A DNA stretch of 42,073 nucleotides from positions 1 through 42,073 of the forward strand of contig JAEYPH010000112.1 of the NCBI GenBank assembly GCA_023410875.1. Reading direction: 5' to 3'. How positions within the stretch are numbered: the stretch's first letter is position 1; every line of letters starts with the position of its first letter. Shown in pieces: positions 24,548 to 31,574 of this stretch. Both the position numbers and the translations under genes were made by a program. The notes under the pieces are model-generated. The model worked only from the letters and a program-made list of their open reading frames with translations. It ran no database searches and was not told where the DNA came from. Origin of the DNA: Bacillota bacterium (GTDB taxonomy: Bacteria > Bacillota > Clostridia > Christensenellales > UMGS416).

Positions 24548-25419
24548 GGCGTCACCTCATCTGCCTGGGCTTGGGCCTCCTGGGCCGTGGGCGCAAGCTT
24601 GACCCGCCGGCCCCAGCGATAGGGGGAAACCAGCTTTTCGACGACTGACATCAGGTAATAGCTGAGTATCCCGACGCCGGCGCCAAAGAACACGATCTGC
24701 CAGAACACATAGATCGTCATCGCGTGCTTGAGGGATTGGGACAGCAGCGTGCCCAGGCCAGGGCCGCCTTGCAGTGTGTCCACGAGGATGGAAGCCGTGA
24801 TGGCTATGGGCGCGGATACCTTGAGCCCCGTGAAGAAATAGGGCATCGCCGCGGGGATCAATAGCTTGGTATAAACATCCCGCCGTCCGGCGGCCACCGA
24901 ATACATGAGCTCGTGCTTCTCCCGCGGCACGGCCTTGAACCCGGCCAGCGTGTTGGTGGCCACGGGGTAGAAGGTCAGGATTGCCGCGATGATGATGCGA
25001 CTGCGATCGATATCCTTGGTCACGGCCAGTACGATGGGGGCCATGCCCAGAATCGGGATCATCTGTATGATCATCAGATAGGGAAAGGCGATCTTCTCCA
25101 CCGGCCGGAACAGGTGCATGAGCACCGCCAGCGCAAAGCCGATGCCCGCGCCCAGCGCAAAGCCGATACCGGCCCTTGCCAGCGTGACGCCGGCATTGGC
25201 CAGCACCAGCTGGAAGGCGGTTTGCCTGCCATTGATGAGTTTGGGGTTCACCACCGACTGGGCAATCTGCCAAAGGTGGGGCAAGATGTTCTCCGGCGTG
25301 CGCTTGGTGTGCGACACGACGGTCGCGACGACCTCCCACACGATGACGATGGCGACGATCCACACCAGCGTAACGGCCTGTTTGCTGGTCAGCGCCTTTT
25401 TGAGCGACGCCACGATCAC
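24544..25419 (-). CDS. ABC transporter permease, SsuC/ThiX family
   Basis: A 291-residue permease with a hydrophobic N-terminal segment (AVTLVWIVAIVIVWEVVATVV) and about five more. The coupling region is YSVAAGRRDVYTKLLIPAAMPYFFTGLKV. Translation starts with GTG at 25419, overlapping the ATPase stop as GTGA, so synthesis is coupled. It differs clearly from the other permease, so the channel is a heterodimer. A second, +1-shifted frame across the same DNA is long but is only a shadow of this GC-rich gene. Confidence 0.9.
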   Translation of the reverse strand: MIVASLKKALTSKQAVTLVWIVAIVIVWEVVATVVSHTKRTPENILPHLWQIAQSVVNPKLINGRQTAFQLVLANAGVTLARAGIGFALGAGIGFALAVLMHLFRPVEKIAFPYLMIIQMIPILGMAPIVLAVTKDIDRSRIIIAAILTFYPVATNTLAGFKAVPREKHELMYSVAAGRRDVYTKLLIPAAMPYFFTGLKVSAPIAITASILVDTLQGGPGLGTLLSQSLKHAMTIYVFWQIVFFGAGVGILSYYLMSVVEKLVSPYRWGRRVKLAPTAQEAQAQADEVTP

Positions 25420-26246
25420 ACCCCCTCGAAGCTGTTGCGCACCTTGGCCACCAGCGCGGCGAATTCCGGCGTGGTCTTGACCGCCAGCGTGCGGGGCCTG
25501 GGGATCGTGATATCCACGATGGCCGACACCCGCCCGGGGTGGGGGCTCAGCACGACGACGCGGTCGCTCAGGAACACGGCCTCGGAGATGTTGTGCGTTA
25601 CGAACAGTATCGTCTTGTTGGTCTTGGTCCAGATCGTCAGCAGGTCTTCGTTGAGCTTCTCCTTGGTGAATTCATCCAGCGCCGAGAAGGGCTCGTCCAT
25701 CAGCAGGATCTCGGGCTTGATGGCCAGCGCCCGGGCGATACCCACCCGCTGCTGCATGCCGCCGCTCAACTCGTGGGGATATTTCTTGCCGAAGTTATAA
25801 AGCCCCACCAGCTCCAGCATTTCGGACACGGTAGCGGTGCGGTGTTTCTTGGGCATACCCATAATCTCCATGGGCATGCACACATTGCGGCGCACGGTGC
25901 GCCACTCGTAAAGCACCGGGTTCTGGAACACGATGCCGTACTTCTGCTGCAGGCGCACCTCCCTGGGGCTCTGGCCGCGCACGGTGACACTGCCCGATGT
26001 GGGCTGCTGCAGATCGGCAATCGTGCGCAGCAGCGTGGTCTTGCCGCAGCCCGAAGGCCCCACCAGCGACACAAACTCGCCCTGCTTGATCTCCAGATTC
26101 ACGTTGCGCAGCGCCACCACGGGGTCGCCGCCGTTCTTATCCGGGAACTCGATGTGCAGGTTCTCCACCTTGATCTCGACGTCCGAATCCTGCGGCACCG
26201 CTTCTCTTGTCAGGAGTTCCTTCCTGGTCATGCTCAGAGCGTTCAT
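25416..26246 (-). CDS. ABC transporter ATP-binding protein, SsuB/TauB family
   Basis: A 276-residue ATPase that powers the two adjacent permeases. Walker A is GPSGCGKTT, the signature is LSGGMQQRVGIARAL, Walker B is ILLMDEPFSALD and the switch histidine is in FVTHNISEA. The ATG at 26246 has GGGGGAGAGG directly before it; earlier in-frame starts lie within the terminator-like hairpin region. The N-terminal 30 residues before VENLHIEF are a short extension. It is the first transporter gene, 105 bases after the alcohol dehydrogenase gene, with a hairpin and T-run between. Confidence 0.93.
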   Translation of the reverse strand: MNALSMTRKELLTREAVPQDSDVEIKVENLHIEFPDKNGGDPVVALRNVNLEIKQGEFVSLVGPSGCGKTTLLRTIADLQQPTSGSVTVRGQSPREVRLQQKYGIVFQNPVLYEWRTVRRNVCMPMEIMGMPKKHRTATVSEMLELVGLYNFGKKYPHELSGGMQQRVGIARALAIKPEILLMDEPFSALDEFTKEKLNEDLLTIWTKTNKTILFVTHNISEAVFLSDRVVVLSPHPGRVSAIVDITIPRPRTLAVKTTPEFAALVAKVRNSFEGV

Positions 26247-26267
26247 TCCTCTCCCCCGTTTCCTATC

Positions 26268-26310
26268 CCAAAAAACCAAAACGGCGCAAAGCATTTTGCC
26301 TTGCGCCGTT
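26268..26310 (-). terminator. Terminator-like hairpin just upstream of the ATPase gene
   Basis: A perfect ten-base-pair stem AACGGCGCAA / TTGCGCCGTT (26280-26289 and 26301-26310), extended by GCA/TGC in the loop. On the minus strand it is followed by a T-rich tract (TTTTGGTTTTTT). It ends only about 22 bases before the ATPase start. No promoter fits in between, so transcripts reaching the transporter genes must read through it. Confidence 0.75.
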
Positions 26311-26351
26311 GCAATCGCCGTCTCATGATGCCGTGCAGCTCCAGCAGCGTT

Positions 26352-27500
26352 CTACCAGAGGCTGGTGTACAGGGCCAGTATGTTGTCCTTGGTGACCTCC
26401 CGCATCGTGCTGGCCGGGCTGCCGCTGGCCAGCGCGTCGCCGGCCATTTTGTCCATGGCCGCGAAGAACGCGTCCCTTGGTATGCCGTAGCGGGCAAGCG
26501 TCGGGATGTCCAGCGCCGCGCACAGGTCGTCCAGCGCCCGCAGGAAGGCTTCGGCGGCGTCATTGTCGCCGGTGTTCCTGTCGGCTGCGCCGATGGCCCG
26601 GGCCAGGGCGGCAAAGCGGCCCACGCAGCCGGGCAGCGCGAAGTGCAGGCACGCTCGCAGCAGCATGGCGTTGGCGATGCCGTGGGGCACATGGAACAGC
26701 GCGCCGATGGGACGGCTCATGCCGTGCACCAGCGTCACCGAGGCGTTGTTGATGCACACGCCGGCCTCATAGGCTGCGAATGCCATGGATTCGCGGGCAT
26801 CGGCGTCGCCGCCGCGGTAGGCCGCCGGCAGGCTTTTGAAGATGCGCGCCACGGCGTCCAGCGCCAGCGCGTCGGTCAGCGCGTTGGCCCGGCGGCTGGT
26901 GTAGCTCTCCACAGCGTGGGTCAGCGCGTCCATGCCCGTGGCGGCGGTAATGGCCGCCGGCGCGCTGGCCGCAAGCTCCGCGTCCACGACGGCCAGCGTC
27001 GGCAGCAGCGGCGCACCTTTCAGCAGCATCTTGACACCCAGCGCCGCGTCGGTGATCACGGTGAAGCGCGTGGCCTCGGAGCCCGTGCCCGCAGTCGTCG
27101 GGATCAGCGCCAGCGGAGGGAACCGCCCTTGGATCTCCACGCCCAGATAATCGCGGGGCTCTCCGGGCAGCACATGCATCGCGGCGATGGCCTTGGCGCC
27201 GTCCAGCGGGCTACCCCCGCCCAGGCCGATCAGGAAATCGCAGCCCGACGCGCGATACACGGCCACGCCCTCGGCGATCATCGCATCGGTGGGCTCGCCG
27301 GTGATGTCATGGAACACGGCCCAGCCCACGCCCGCGCCGCTCAGCGCAGCGGTCAGCCGGTCCAGCGCGCCGGACAGGGCCACGTGGGGGCCGGTCACGA
27401 TGAGCGCCTTACTTCCCAGCGCGGCCAAATCCGCGCCAGCGGTATCCAGAGCACCGGGGCCGAAGATCGTCTTTGGGGGCAGCGCCAGCCGAGCGATCAT
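26352..27500 (-). CDS. Iron-containing alcohol dehydrogenase (likely malonate-semialdehyde reductase)
   Basis: A 382-residue group III alcohol dehydrogenase. The NAD(P)-binding region contains IGLGGGSPLDGAKAIAAM and the metal ligands lie in GMDALTHAVESYTS and VHGMSRPIGALFHVPHGIAN. The ATG at 27500 is ten bases after GGGGAG and preferred over a GTG three codons earlier. It starts 19 bases after the aminotransferase stop, so both are on one transcript. In this cluster the natural task is reduction of malonate semialdehyde, made from beta-alanine, to 3-hydroxypropionate (or the methyl form from thymine). Other aldehydes such as succinate semialdehyde are possible. Confidence 0.88.
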   Translation of the reverse strand: MIARLALPPKTIFGPGALDTAGADLAALGSKALIVTGPHVALSGALDRLTAALSGAGVGWAVFHDITGEPTDAMIAEGVAVYRASGCDFLIGLGGGSPLDGAKAIAAMHVLPGEPRDYLGVEIQGRFPPLALIPTTAGTGSEATRFTVITDAALGVKMLLKGAPLLPTLAVVDAELAASAPAAITAATGMDALTHAVESYTSRRANALTDALALDAVARIFKSLPAAYRGGDADARESMAFAAYEAGVCINNASVTLVHGMSRPIGALFHVPHGIANAMLLRACLHFALPGCVGRFAALARAIGAADRNTGDNDAAEAFLRALDDLCAALDIPTLARYGIPRDAFFAAMDKMAGDALASGSPASTMREVTKDNILALYTSLW

Positions 27501-27519
27501 ATTTTGCACTCTCCCCTTC

Positions 27520-28842
27520 TCACAGCTCGTCGTCCACTTCCGAGAGCGCCTCGTCCAGCTTGGCCAGCTCTTCGGCCAGCTGCTCTGCGGTGATGATCAG
27601 CGGCGGGGCCACGATGACGCAGTTCTCATGGGTGTAGGTCATGAAGCCCCGGCCGGCCAGCTTCTTGTTGACGCGGGGCATGACGCCCTCGGGGTCTCGG
27701 CCATAGGGCACCAGCGGCTCGCGGGTCGCCTTGTCGCGGACAAGCTCCACCGCCGAGAACAACCCAATGGAGCGTACATCGCCCACGCATGGGTGTGTGT
27801 CGCGGATAGCCTGCAGCGTCTGGGAGAGCACCTCGCCCACTTGGTTCACGTTGTCCAGAATGCCGGCCTGCTCGTAGTAATGCACACACGCGATGCCGGC
27901 GGCGCAGGCCAACGGGTGGCCGCTGTAGGTCAGGCCGCAGGACAGGAAGTTGTCGTCGAAGTATTCGGCCACGGCGCGATTCACGACGACGCCGCCCAGC
28001 GGCAGATAGCCGCACGTGACGCCCTTGGCGAAGGTGACCATGTCGGGCTTCACGTCGTAGTGCTCAAAGCCGAACATTTTGCCCGTGCGGCACCAGCCGG
28101 TCATAACCTCGTCCACGATCATCAGGATGCCGTATTTGTCACACAGGGCGCGTACGCCGGGCAGATAGCCCGCCGGCGGTATGATGACGCCGTTGGATCC
28201 GGTGATCGTCTCCAGCACGATGGCGGCCACGGAGTTGGGACCTTCATATTGGATCTGCTCGTCCAGCTTGGCCAGATAGTAGGCCGTGGCAGCCGCCTCC
28301 GAGGCGAAGGCGATGGGCTCGCGGTAGATGTAGGGGTCGAAGAACTTCACGAAGCCGGGGATGCCGGGCTCCAGCGGGTAGCGCCGGGGTTCGCCGGTCA
28401 GGTTGCCCGCACCAAAGGTGGAGCCGTGGTAGCTGCGGTAACGGCTGAACACCTTGTTGCGGCCGGTGTACATGCGCGCCATCTTGACTGCGTTCTCGTT
28501 GGCATCGGCGCCGGCATTGGTGAAGAACACCTTGGCCATGTTGTCCGGCATCAGGCTGATAATTTTTTCGGCCAGCCGCGCCCGGGGCTCGGCGGCGTAG
28601 GAGGGAGACACGAAGCAGTATCGGTCCACCTGAGCCTTGATGGCCTCGTTGATGGCCTGGTTGCCGAAGCCCAGGTTCAGGTTGACCAGCTGGGAGCTCA
28701 TGTCGGTGTAGCGCCGGCCCTGGTCGTCCCACAGATAGATGCCCTGCGCCTTGGCCACGGCGATGGGGTTCAGGTTGCGCTGCTTGCTCCAGGATTGCAG
28801 GCTGTACTTCTTTTGTGTGCTGCGCACTTGCTCGCCGGTCAT
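27520..28842 (-). CDS. Class III aminotransferase (beta-alanine or related omega-amino acid)
   Basis: A 440-residue PLP enzyme. Typical features are FFTNAGADANENAVKMAR, SYHGSTFGAGNLTG (phosphate and ring contacts), IVDEVMTGWCRTGKMFGFEHY with the pyridine-nitrogen aspartate, and the Schiff-base lysine in FAKGVTCGYLPLGG. The ATG at 28842 follows AAGGAG by six bases. The gene heads the pyrimidine operon and is divergent from nothing; PucR is encoded just upstream on the same strand. The likely reaction is transfer of the amino group of beta-alanine or 3-aminoisobutyrate to pyruvate or 2-oxoglutarate. The acceptor cannot be told from sequence. Taurine or GABA specificity are alternatives. Confidence 0.88.
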   Translation of the reverse strand: MTGEQVRSTQKKYSLQSWSKQRNLNPIAVAKAQGIYLWDDQGRRYTDMSSQLVNLNLGFGNQAINEAIKAQVDRYCFVSPSYAAEPRARLAEKIISLMPDNMAKVFFTNAGADANENAVKMARMYTGRNKVFSRYRSYHGSTFGAGNLTGEPRRYPLEPGIPGFVKFFDPYIYREPIAFASEAAATAYYLAKLDEQIQYEGPNSVAAIVLETITGSNGVIIPPAGYLPGVRALCDKYGILMIVDEVMTGWCRTGKMFGFEHYDVKPDMVTFAKGVTCGYLPLGGVVVNRAVAEYFDDNFLSCGLTYSGHPLACAAGIACVHYYEQAGILDNVNQVGEVLSQTLQAIRDTHPCVGDVRSIGLFSAVELVRDKATREPLVPYGRDPEGVMPRVNKKLAGRGFMTYTHENCVIVAPPLIITAEQLAEELAKLDEALSEVDDEL

Positions 28843-28860
28843 ATCCTTCTCCTTGATGCG

Positions 28861-28913
28861 AAAATAAAAAACGCGCGGCAACGGCTTGATTGGAGCATCG
28901 TTGCTGCGCGTTT
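28861..28913 (-). terminator. Intrinsic terminator in the aminotransferase leader (attenuator candidate)
   Basis: On the minus strand an eight-base-pair stem (AAACGCGC / GCGCGTTT), one mismatch and a six-base-pair stem (GCAACG / CGTTGC) enclose a 15-base loop, followed by TTTTTATTTT. It lies between the predicted promoter (28928-28956) and the ribosome site, so it must be overcome for expression of the operon from that promoter. Confidence 0.8.
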
Positions 28914-28927
28914 GGTTTCTTGTGCAT

Positions 28928-28956
28928 AGTATATGATGCCGATGTTCCGATTTCAA
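28928..28956 (-). promoter_or_regulatory. Predicted promoter of the pyrimidine degradation operon
   Basis: Minus strand TTGAAA (28956-28951), 17-base spacer, TATACT (28933-28928). Transcription would start near 28921, giving a leader of about 80 bases that contains the terminator hairpin. Confidence 0.75.
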
Positions 28957-28978
28957 CCGCCGCAAGACCACATTTCAT

Positions 28979-28992
28979 TGTGCATATGCACA
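28979..28992. promoter_or_regulatory. Perfect palindrome TGTGCATATGCACA, likely regulator site
   Basis: A 14-base perfect palindrome centred about 64 bases upstream of the predicted start, the usual place for an activator. The 9-base word TTGTGCATA occurs here (28978-28986) and again at the start point (28920-28928). PucR, encoded immediately upstream, is the natural candidate to bind. Confidence 0.6.
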
Positions 28993-28999
28993 GCGCCCG

Positions 29000-30157
29000 T
29001 CACAGAATGTCGGCGATGTAAAACCCCAAGCACAGCTTGATCTTGTCCTCCAGCTCCAGTGGGTCATAACCGGTAACGGCCTGTATCTTCTTGAGCTGGT
29101 TGGTCACGGTGTTGCGGTGGACGTAGTGGCGCTCAGCCACCGCCTGCAGGCTGGCGTTGCTGCAGAGATAATCCCGCAGCAACGCCGTGAGCCGGGTACC
29201 GTTCTCGCGGTCATGCTTTTCCAGCTTGCCGATGGTGTCCTGGTAGTAGCCCCGCAGCGCCGCCTTGTCTCCCACGGCATACAGCACCTTGTAGATGCCC
29301 AGGCGGTCGTAATAAACGATGGAATCCTGGCGGCACACGGCCATAGACAGCGCCGACAGCGCCCGCTCGAAGTTGGCGTTCTGATTGTAGATGCCCGGCT
29401 GGTTGGAGCTGACGCCGATGTGCAGGCTCATGCCCATCAGGCGGCGCTGGGCCAGCTGCGTGAAGCGCTCCAGAAAGGCTTCCACTTCAGCATCGGCATA
29501 ATCGGCCAGCACCAGCACGCGGCTTTCGTTGTAAGAGAAGCTCAGGAACAGCTCGTTCTTCTCCCTGGCCGCGATCTCGGCGATGTTCTTTAAGGTCACA
29601 CGCAGCTCTTCGGCGTCGGCGCCCTCGCCCACGGCCTGCACCGCCAGAAAGCAGAAGGAGCTCTTGCGCTGGAAGCCGTAGCGCTCCATCTGCAGCACCT
29701 GGGTCTCCAGGTCGCCCACCTGGAAGAGGATGTTCTTCATCGTCGTGACGATGGTGTTCTCCATGTGCTCATCGTGCATGATGCGGTGGCAGAAGTCCCG
29801 CGTCATGTCCACCATGCGCGTCTCCCACGGGATCGTGAACAGCGGCAGGCCCACATGGTTGCAGTAGTCTATGACCTCCTGATCCACAGCCTGGGTGTGG
29901 GGGCCCAGGTTCACGACGAAGGCACTGGCCCCGGCGGCGTGCAGCTTGCGGGCGAAATCCAGCAGCCAGCCCGCCCTTCGGTTCAGGATGCCGGCGGTGA
30001 ACACCAGCTCAAAGCCGTGCAGGAAGGACGTCACGTCCTCGTCTTCGATGATGTGCACCCACTGCACCAGACCGCCCAGGCCGCCCTTGCCGGCCAGCAG
30101 GCTCATCTTATAGAGAAACGCGCCGTTCTTATAGAGCTTGTTCACCGTGACCGCCAT
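29000..30157 (-). CDS. PucR-family transcriptional regulator
   Basis: A 385-residue regulator with an N-terminal PucR-type sensor domain (VQWVHIIEDEDVTSFLHGFELVFTAG, FVVNLGPHTQAVDQEVIDYCN), a central GGDEF-like linker domain (LHIGVSSNQPGIYNQNANFERAL) and a C-terminal helix-turn-helix. That last part reads SNASLQAVAERHYVHRNTV, then NQLKKIQAVTGYDPLELEDKIKL. Members control purine and pyrimidine catabolic genes and usually activate them. The ATG at 30157 follows GGGGGAG. It is upstream of, and on the same strand as, the aminotransferase operon, with a palindrome in between. Its own leader also contains a terminator hairpin. The inducer is likely a pyrimidine or its breakdown product, but this is inference. 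Confidence 0.92.
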   Translation of the reverse strand: MAVTVNKLYKNGAFLYKMSLLAGKGGLGGLVQWVHIIEDEDVTSFLHGFELVFTAGILNRRAGWLLDFARKLHAAGASAFVVNLGPHTQAVDQEVIDYCNHVGLPLFTIPWETRMVDMTRDFCHRIMHDEHMENTIVTTMKNILFQVGDLETQVLQMERYGFQRKSSFCFLAVQAVGEGADAEELRVTLKNIAEIAAREKNELFLSFSYNESRVLVLADYADAEVEAFLERFTQLAQRRLMGMSLHIGVSSNQPGIYNQNANFERALSALSMAVCRQDSIVYYDRLGIYKVLYAVGDKAALRGYYQDTIGKLEKHDRENGTRLTALLRDYLCSNASLQAVAERHYVHRNTVTNQLKKIQAVTGYDPLELEDKIKLCLGFYIADIL

Positions 30158-30168
30158 AGAACTCCCCC

Positions 30169-30210
30169 GAAAACGAAAAGGGGCGCCGCAACCATCGTCG
30201 CAACGCCCTT
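30169..30210 (-). terminator. Terminator-like hairpin in the pucR leader
   Basis: Minus-strand AAGGGCG, TT, GCGAC pair with GTTGC, GG, CGCCCCTT (one bulged C, two G-U pairs) around a GATG loop at 30178-30210, followed by TTCGTTTTCG. It ends about 12 bases before the start codon, behind the predicted pucR promoter, so it looks like an attenuator rather than a gene end. Confidence 0.65.
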
Positions 30211-30221
30211 GTTTGAAAAAC

Positions 30222-30251
30222 ATTTTAACATAACTGCATGTGCCGCCGCAA
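30222..30251 (-). promoter_or_regulatory. Possible promoter of pucR
   Basis: Minus strand TTGCGG (30251-30246), 18-base spacer, TAAAAT (30227-30222), with an extended TG one base before the -10. A small GCCGC-AA-GCGGC repeat overlaps the -35. The -35 match is moderate. Confidence 0.5.
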
Positions 30252-30268
30252 GCGGCAAGGATTGTCAG

Positions 30269-31111
30269 TCATGTTATCAGACAGCCGGCGATCTCATCGC
30301 GCAGCAGGACTGTTTCCGACAGGTTGTCGGTGCGGTTGCAGTCCTCCCACTCGCTCCACGTGTACTCTATGCAGATGCAGCCGGTATAACCCTTCTCCCG
30401 CATGCAGCGCACAACGCGGCGGTAATCGATGGTGCTGTCCTTGACTGCCGTCTGCAGCTGCCCCGGCGCCGCGCCGCGGGCGTGGAAGTGGGATGCATGG
30501 GCAATCAGCGGTTCCACGTTCGCGTCGGTATAACCTTGCTTTATGAAGTGGGTGTAGTCCAGCGTCAGCGTAAGGCCTTCCACCGCCCGCACCAACGCCA
30601 GCGCATCCCCGGGCGTGGGCGCGATGGAGCCCAGATGGGCCTCCACCGAGAACACCAGCCCGAACTCCCGGGCCTGCCGCACCCGCCACGAGAGCTCCTC
30701 CACGCAGCGGGCCAAGCTGCTTGCGGCCGGTTCGCTGCCAAAGAGCGCGCCTGGCAGCGCCGTGATGTGGCCGCCGCCGCATTGCGCCGTGAATTCGCAG
30801 GCCTGCACAAACAGCTCGCGGGAACGACTGCGCACGGCAGCGTCGGGGTGGTTGGGCGCTGCGGACACGAATTCCAGCGCCGTCTGCAAGAAAAGGTCCG
30901 CAAGCTTCAACCCCCGGTTGCATAGTTTGCGGCGCAGCGCATGGGCGTTTTGTTCCAGGTCCAGGAACACCCGCGATGGCCACAGGTGGGAACGGTCCTC
31001 GAAAAGCCCGATGTCCACAGCCGTGAAGCCCAGCATCGCCACCAGGTCCAGCGCGTGGTCATGGCTCAAAAGCGGAAACGTGTAGTCGGAACACGAGAGT
31101 GTCGGCTGCAT
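30269..31111 (-). CDS. Sugar phosphate isomerase/epimerase-family TIM barrel protein
   Basis: A 280-residue AP-endonuclease-type TIM barrel of the xylose-isomerase-like superfamily. Likely metal ligands are Glu in VFSVEAHLG, Asp in LTLDYTHF, His in ASHFHARGA and Glu in CICIEYTW. The start CSDYTFPLLSHDHALDLVAMLGFTAVDIG is typical for hexose/ketose epimerases and inositol-type isomerases. The ATG at 31111 has AAGGAG eight bases before it, and a promoter lies at 31157-31185. It ends just before the pucR promoter and is divergent from the peptide-transporter operon. No substrate can be named. It could be part of sugar or C-glycoside metabolism, like the alpha subunit found at 38764-39630. Confidence 0.82.
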   Translation of the reverse strand: MQPTLSCSDYTFPLLSHDHALDLVAMLGFTAVDIGLFEDRSHLWPSRVFLDLEQNAHALRRKLCNRGLKLADLFLQTALEFVSAAPNHPDAAVRSRSRELFVQACEFTAQCGGGHITALPGALFGSEPAASSLARCVEELSWRVRQAREFGLVFSVEAHLGSIAPTPGDALALVRAVEGLTLTLDYTHFIKQGYTDANVEPLIAHASHFHARGAAPGQLQTAVKDSTIDYRRVVRCMREKGYTGCICIEYTWSEWEDCNRTDNLSETVLLRDEIAGCLIT

Positions 31112-31156
31112 TGGCTATCTCCTTGTTTTGCTGAGAGATCTTCAGGCGTGATATAT

Positions 31157-31185
31157 ATTAAAGCAGGAATGATGTCCGCTGTAAA
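31157..31185 (-). promoter_or_regulatory. Predicted promoter of the isomerase-like gene
   Basis: Minus strand TTTACA (31185-31180), 17-base spacer, TTTAAT (31162-31157), each a five-of-six match to the consensus, 45 bases before the start codon. Confidence 0.65.
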
Positions 31186-31439
31186 GCGTCCCTCCGTCCG
31201 GCGTTCATGCAGGAAAACGGAGTCCGGCGTTGCACAATGCTACCCAATCGGCAAACCTAAAAGCCGGTGTCAGCCATCCGAACCCATCGAAGCTGGCCGG
31301 CGCACCGGCGGTTTACCGGAGCATCCACGCCAAAGCCTTAGCAAATCAGGGTTTCTGCAGGGCAGTGGCCTGTCAATCCGGTTTATTGCGCTATCACTTT
31401 ATCATATTGCATAAGTTTTGCAATTGTGTCTTTTTATTC
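31186..31439. other. Intergenic stretch with no gene seen
   Basis: This lies between two divergent promoters. I see no reading frame with a ribosome site. The only structure noted is a ten-base direct repeat GTCCGGCGTT (31196-31205 and 31222-31231). Base composition shifts from GC-rich to AT-rich towards the plus-strand promoter. Confidence 0.5.
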
Positions 31440-31468
31440 TTGCATTTCATATTTTGGCATGCTAAGAT
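31440..31468 (+). promoter_or_regulatory. Predicted promoter of the peptide-type ABC operon
   Basis: TTGCAT (31440-31445), 17-base spacer, TAAGAT (31463-31468). GGCAT (31456-31460) and ATGCC (31469-31473) flank the -10 as an inverted repeat and could form an operator. Confidence 0.7.
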
Positions 31469-31519
31469 ATGCCATGTCCAATACATACTCGTTATGCTTT
31501 TTAACAATGGGGTTATGGA

Positions 31520-31557
31520 GCAGATTCGCCAGTACCCGCTGGCGTAAGCATATCTGC
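31520..31557 (+). other. Nested hairpin in the leader of the binding-protein gene
   Basis: An outer GCAGAT / ATCTGC pair (31520-31525, 31552-31557) encloses CGCCAG / CTGGCG (31527-31532, 31539-31544). It lies directly before AAGGAGGAGA and the start codon, so it may affect mRNA stability or translation. Confidence 0.45.
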
Positions 31558-31574
31558 AAAACAAGGAGGAGACC

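Noticed and set aside
24557..25363. Second long minus-strand frame inside the permease gene.
   Set aside because: It is the +1 shadow of the permease, rich in His/Arg/Gly, without membrane segments or motifs.
31196..31231. Ten-base direct repeat GTCCGGCGTT in the intergenic region.
   Set aside because: Too short and without context to suggest an element or operator.
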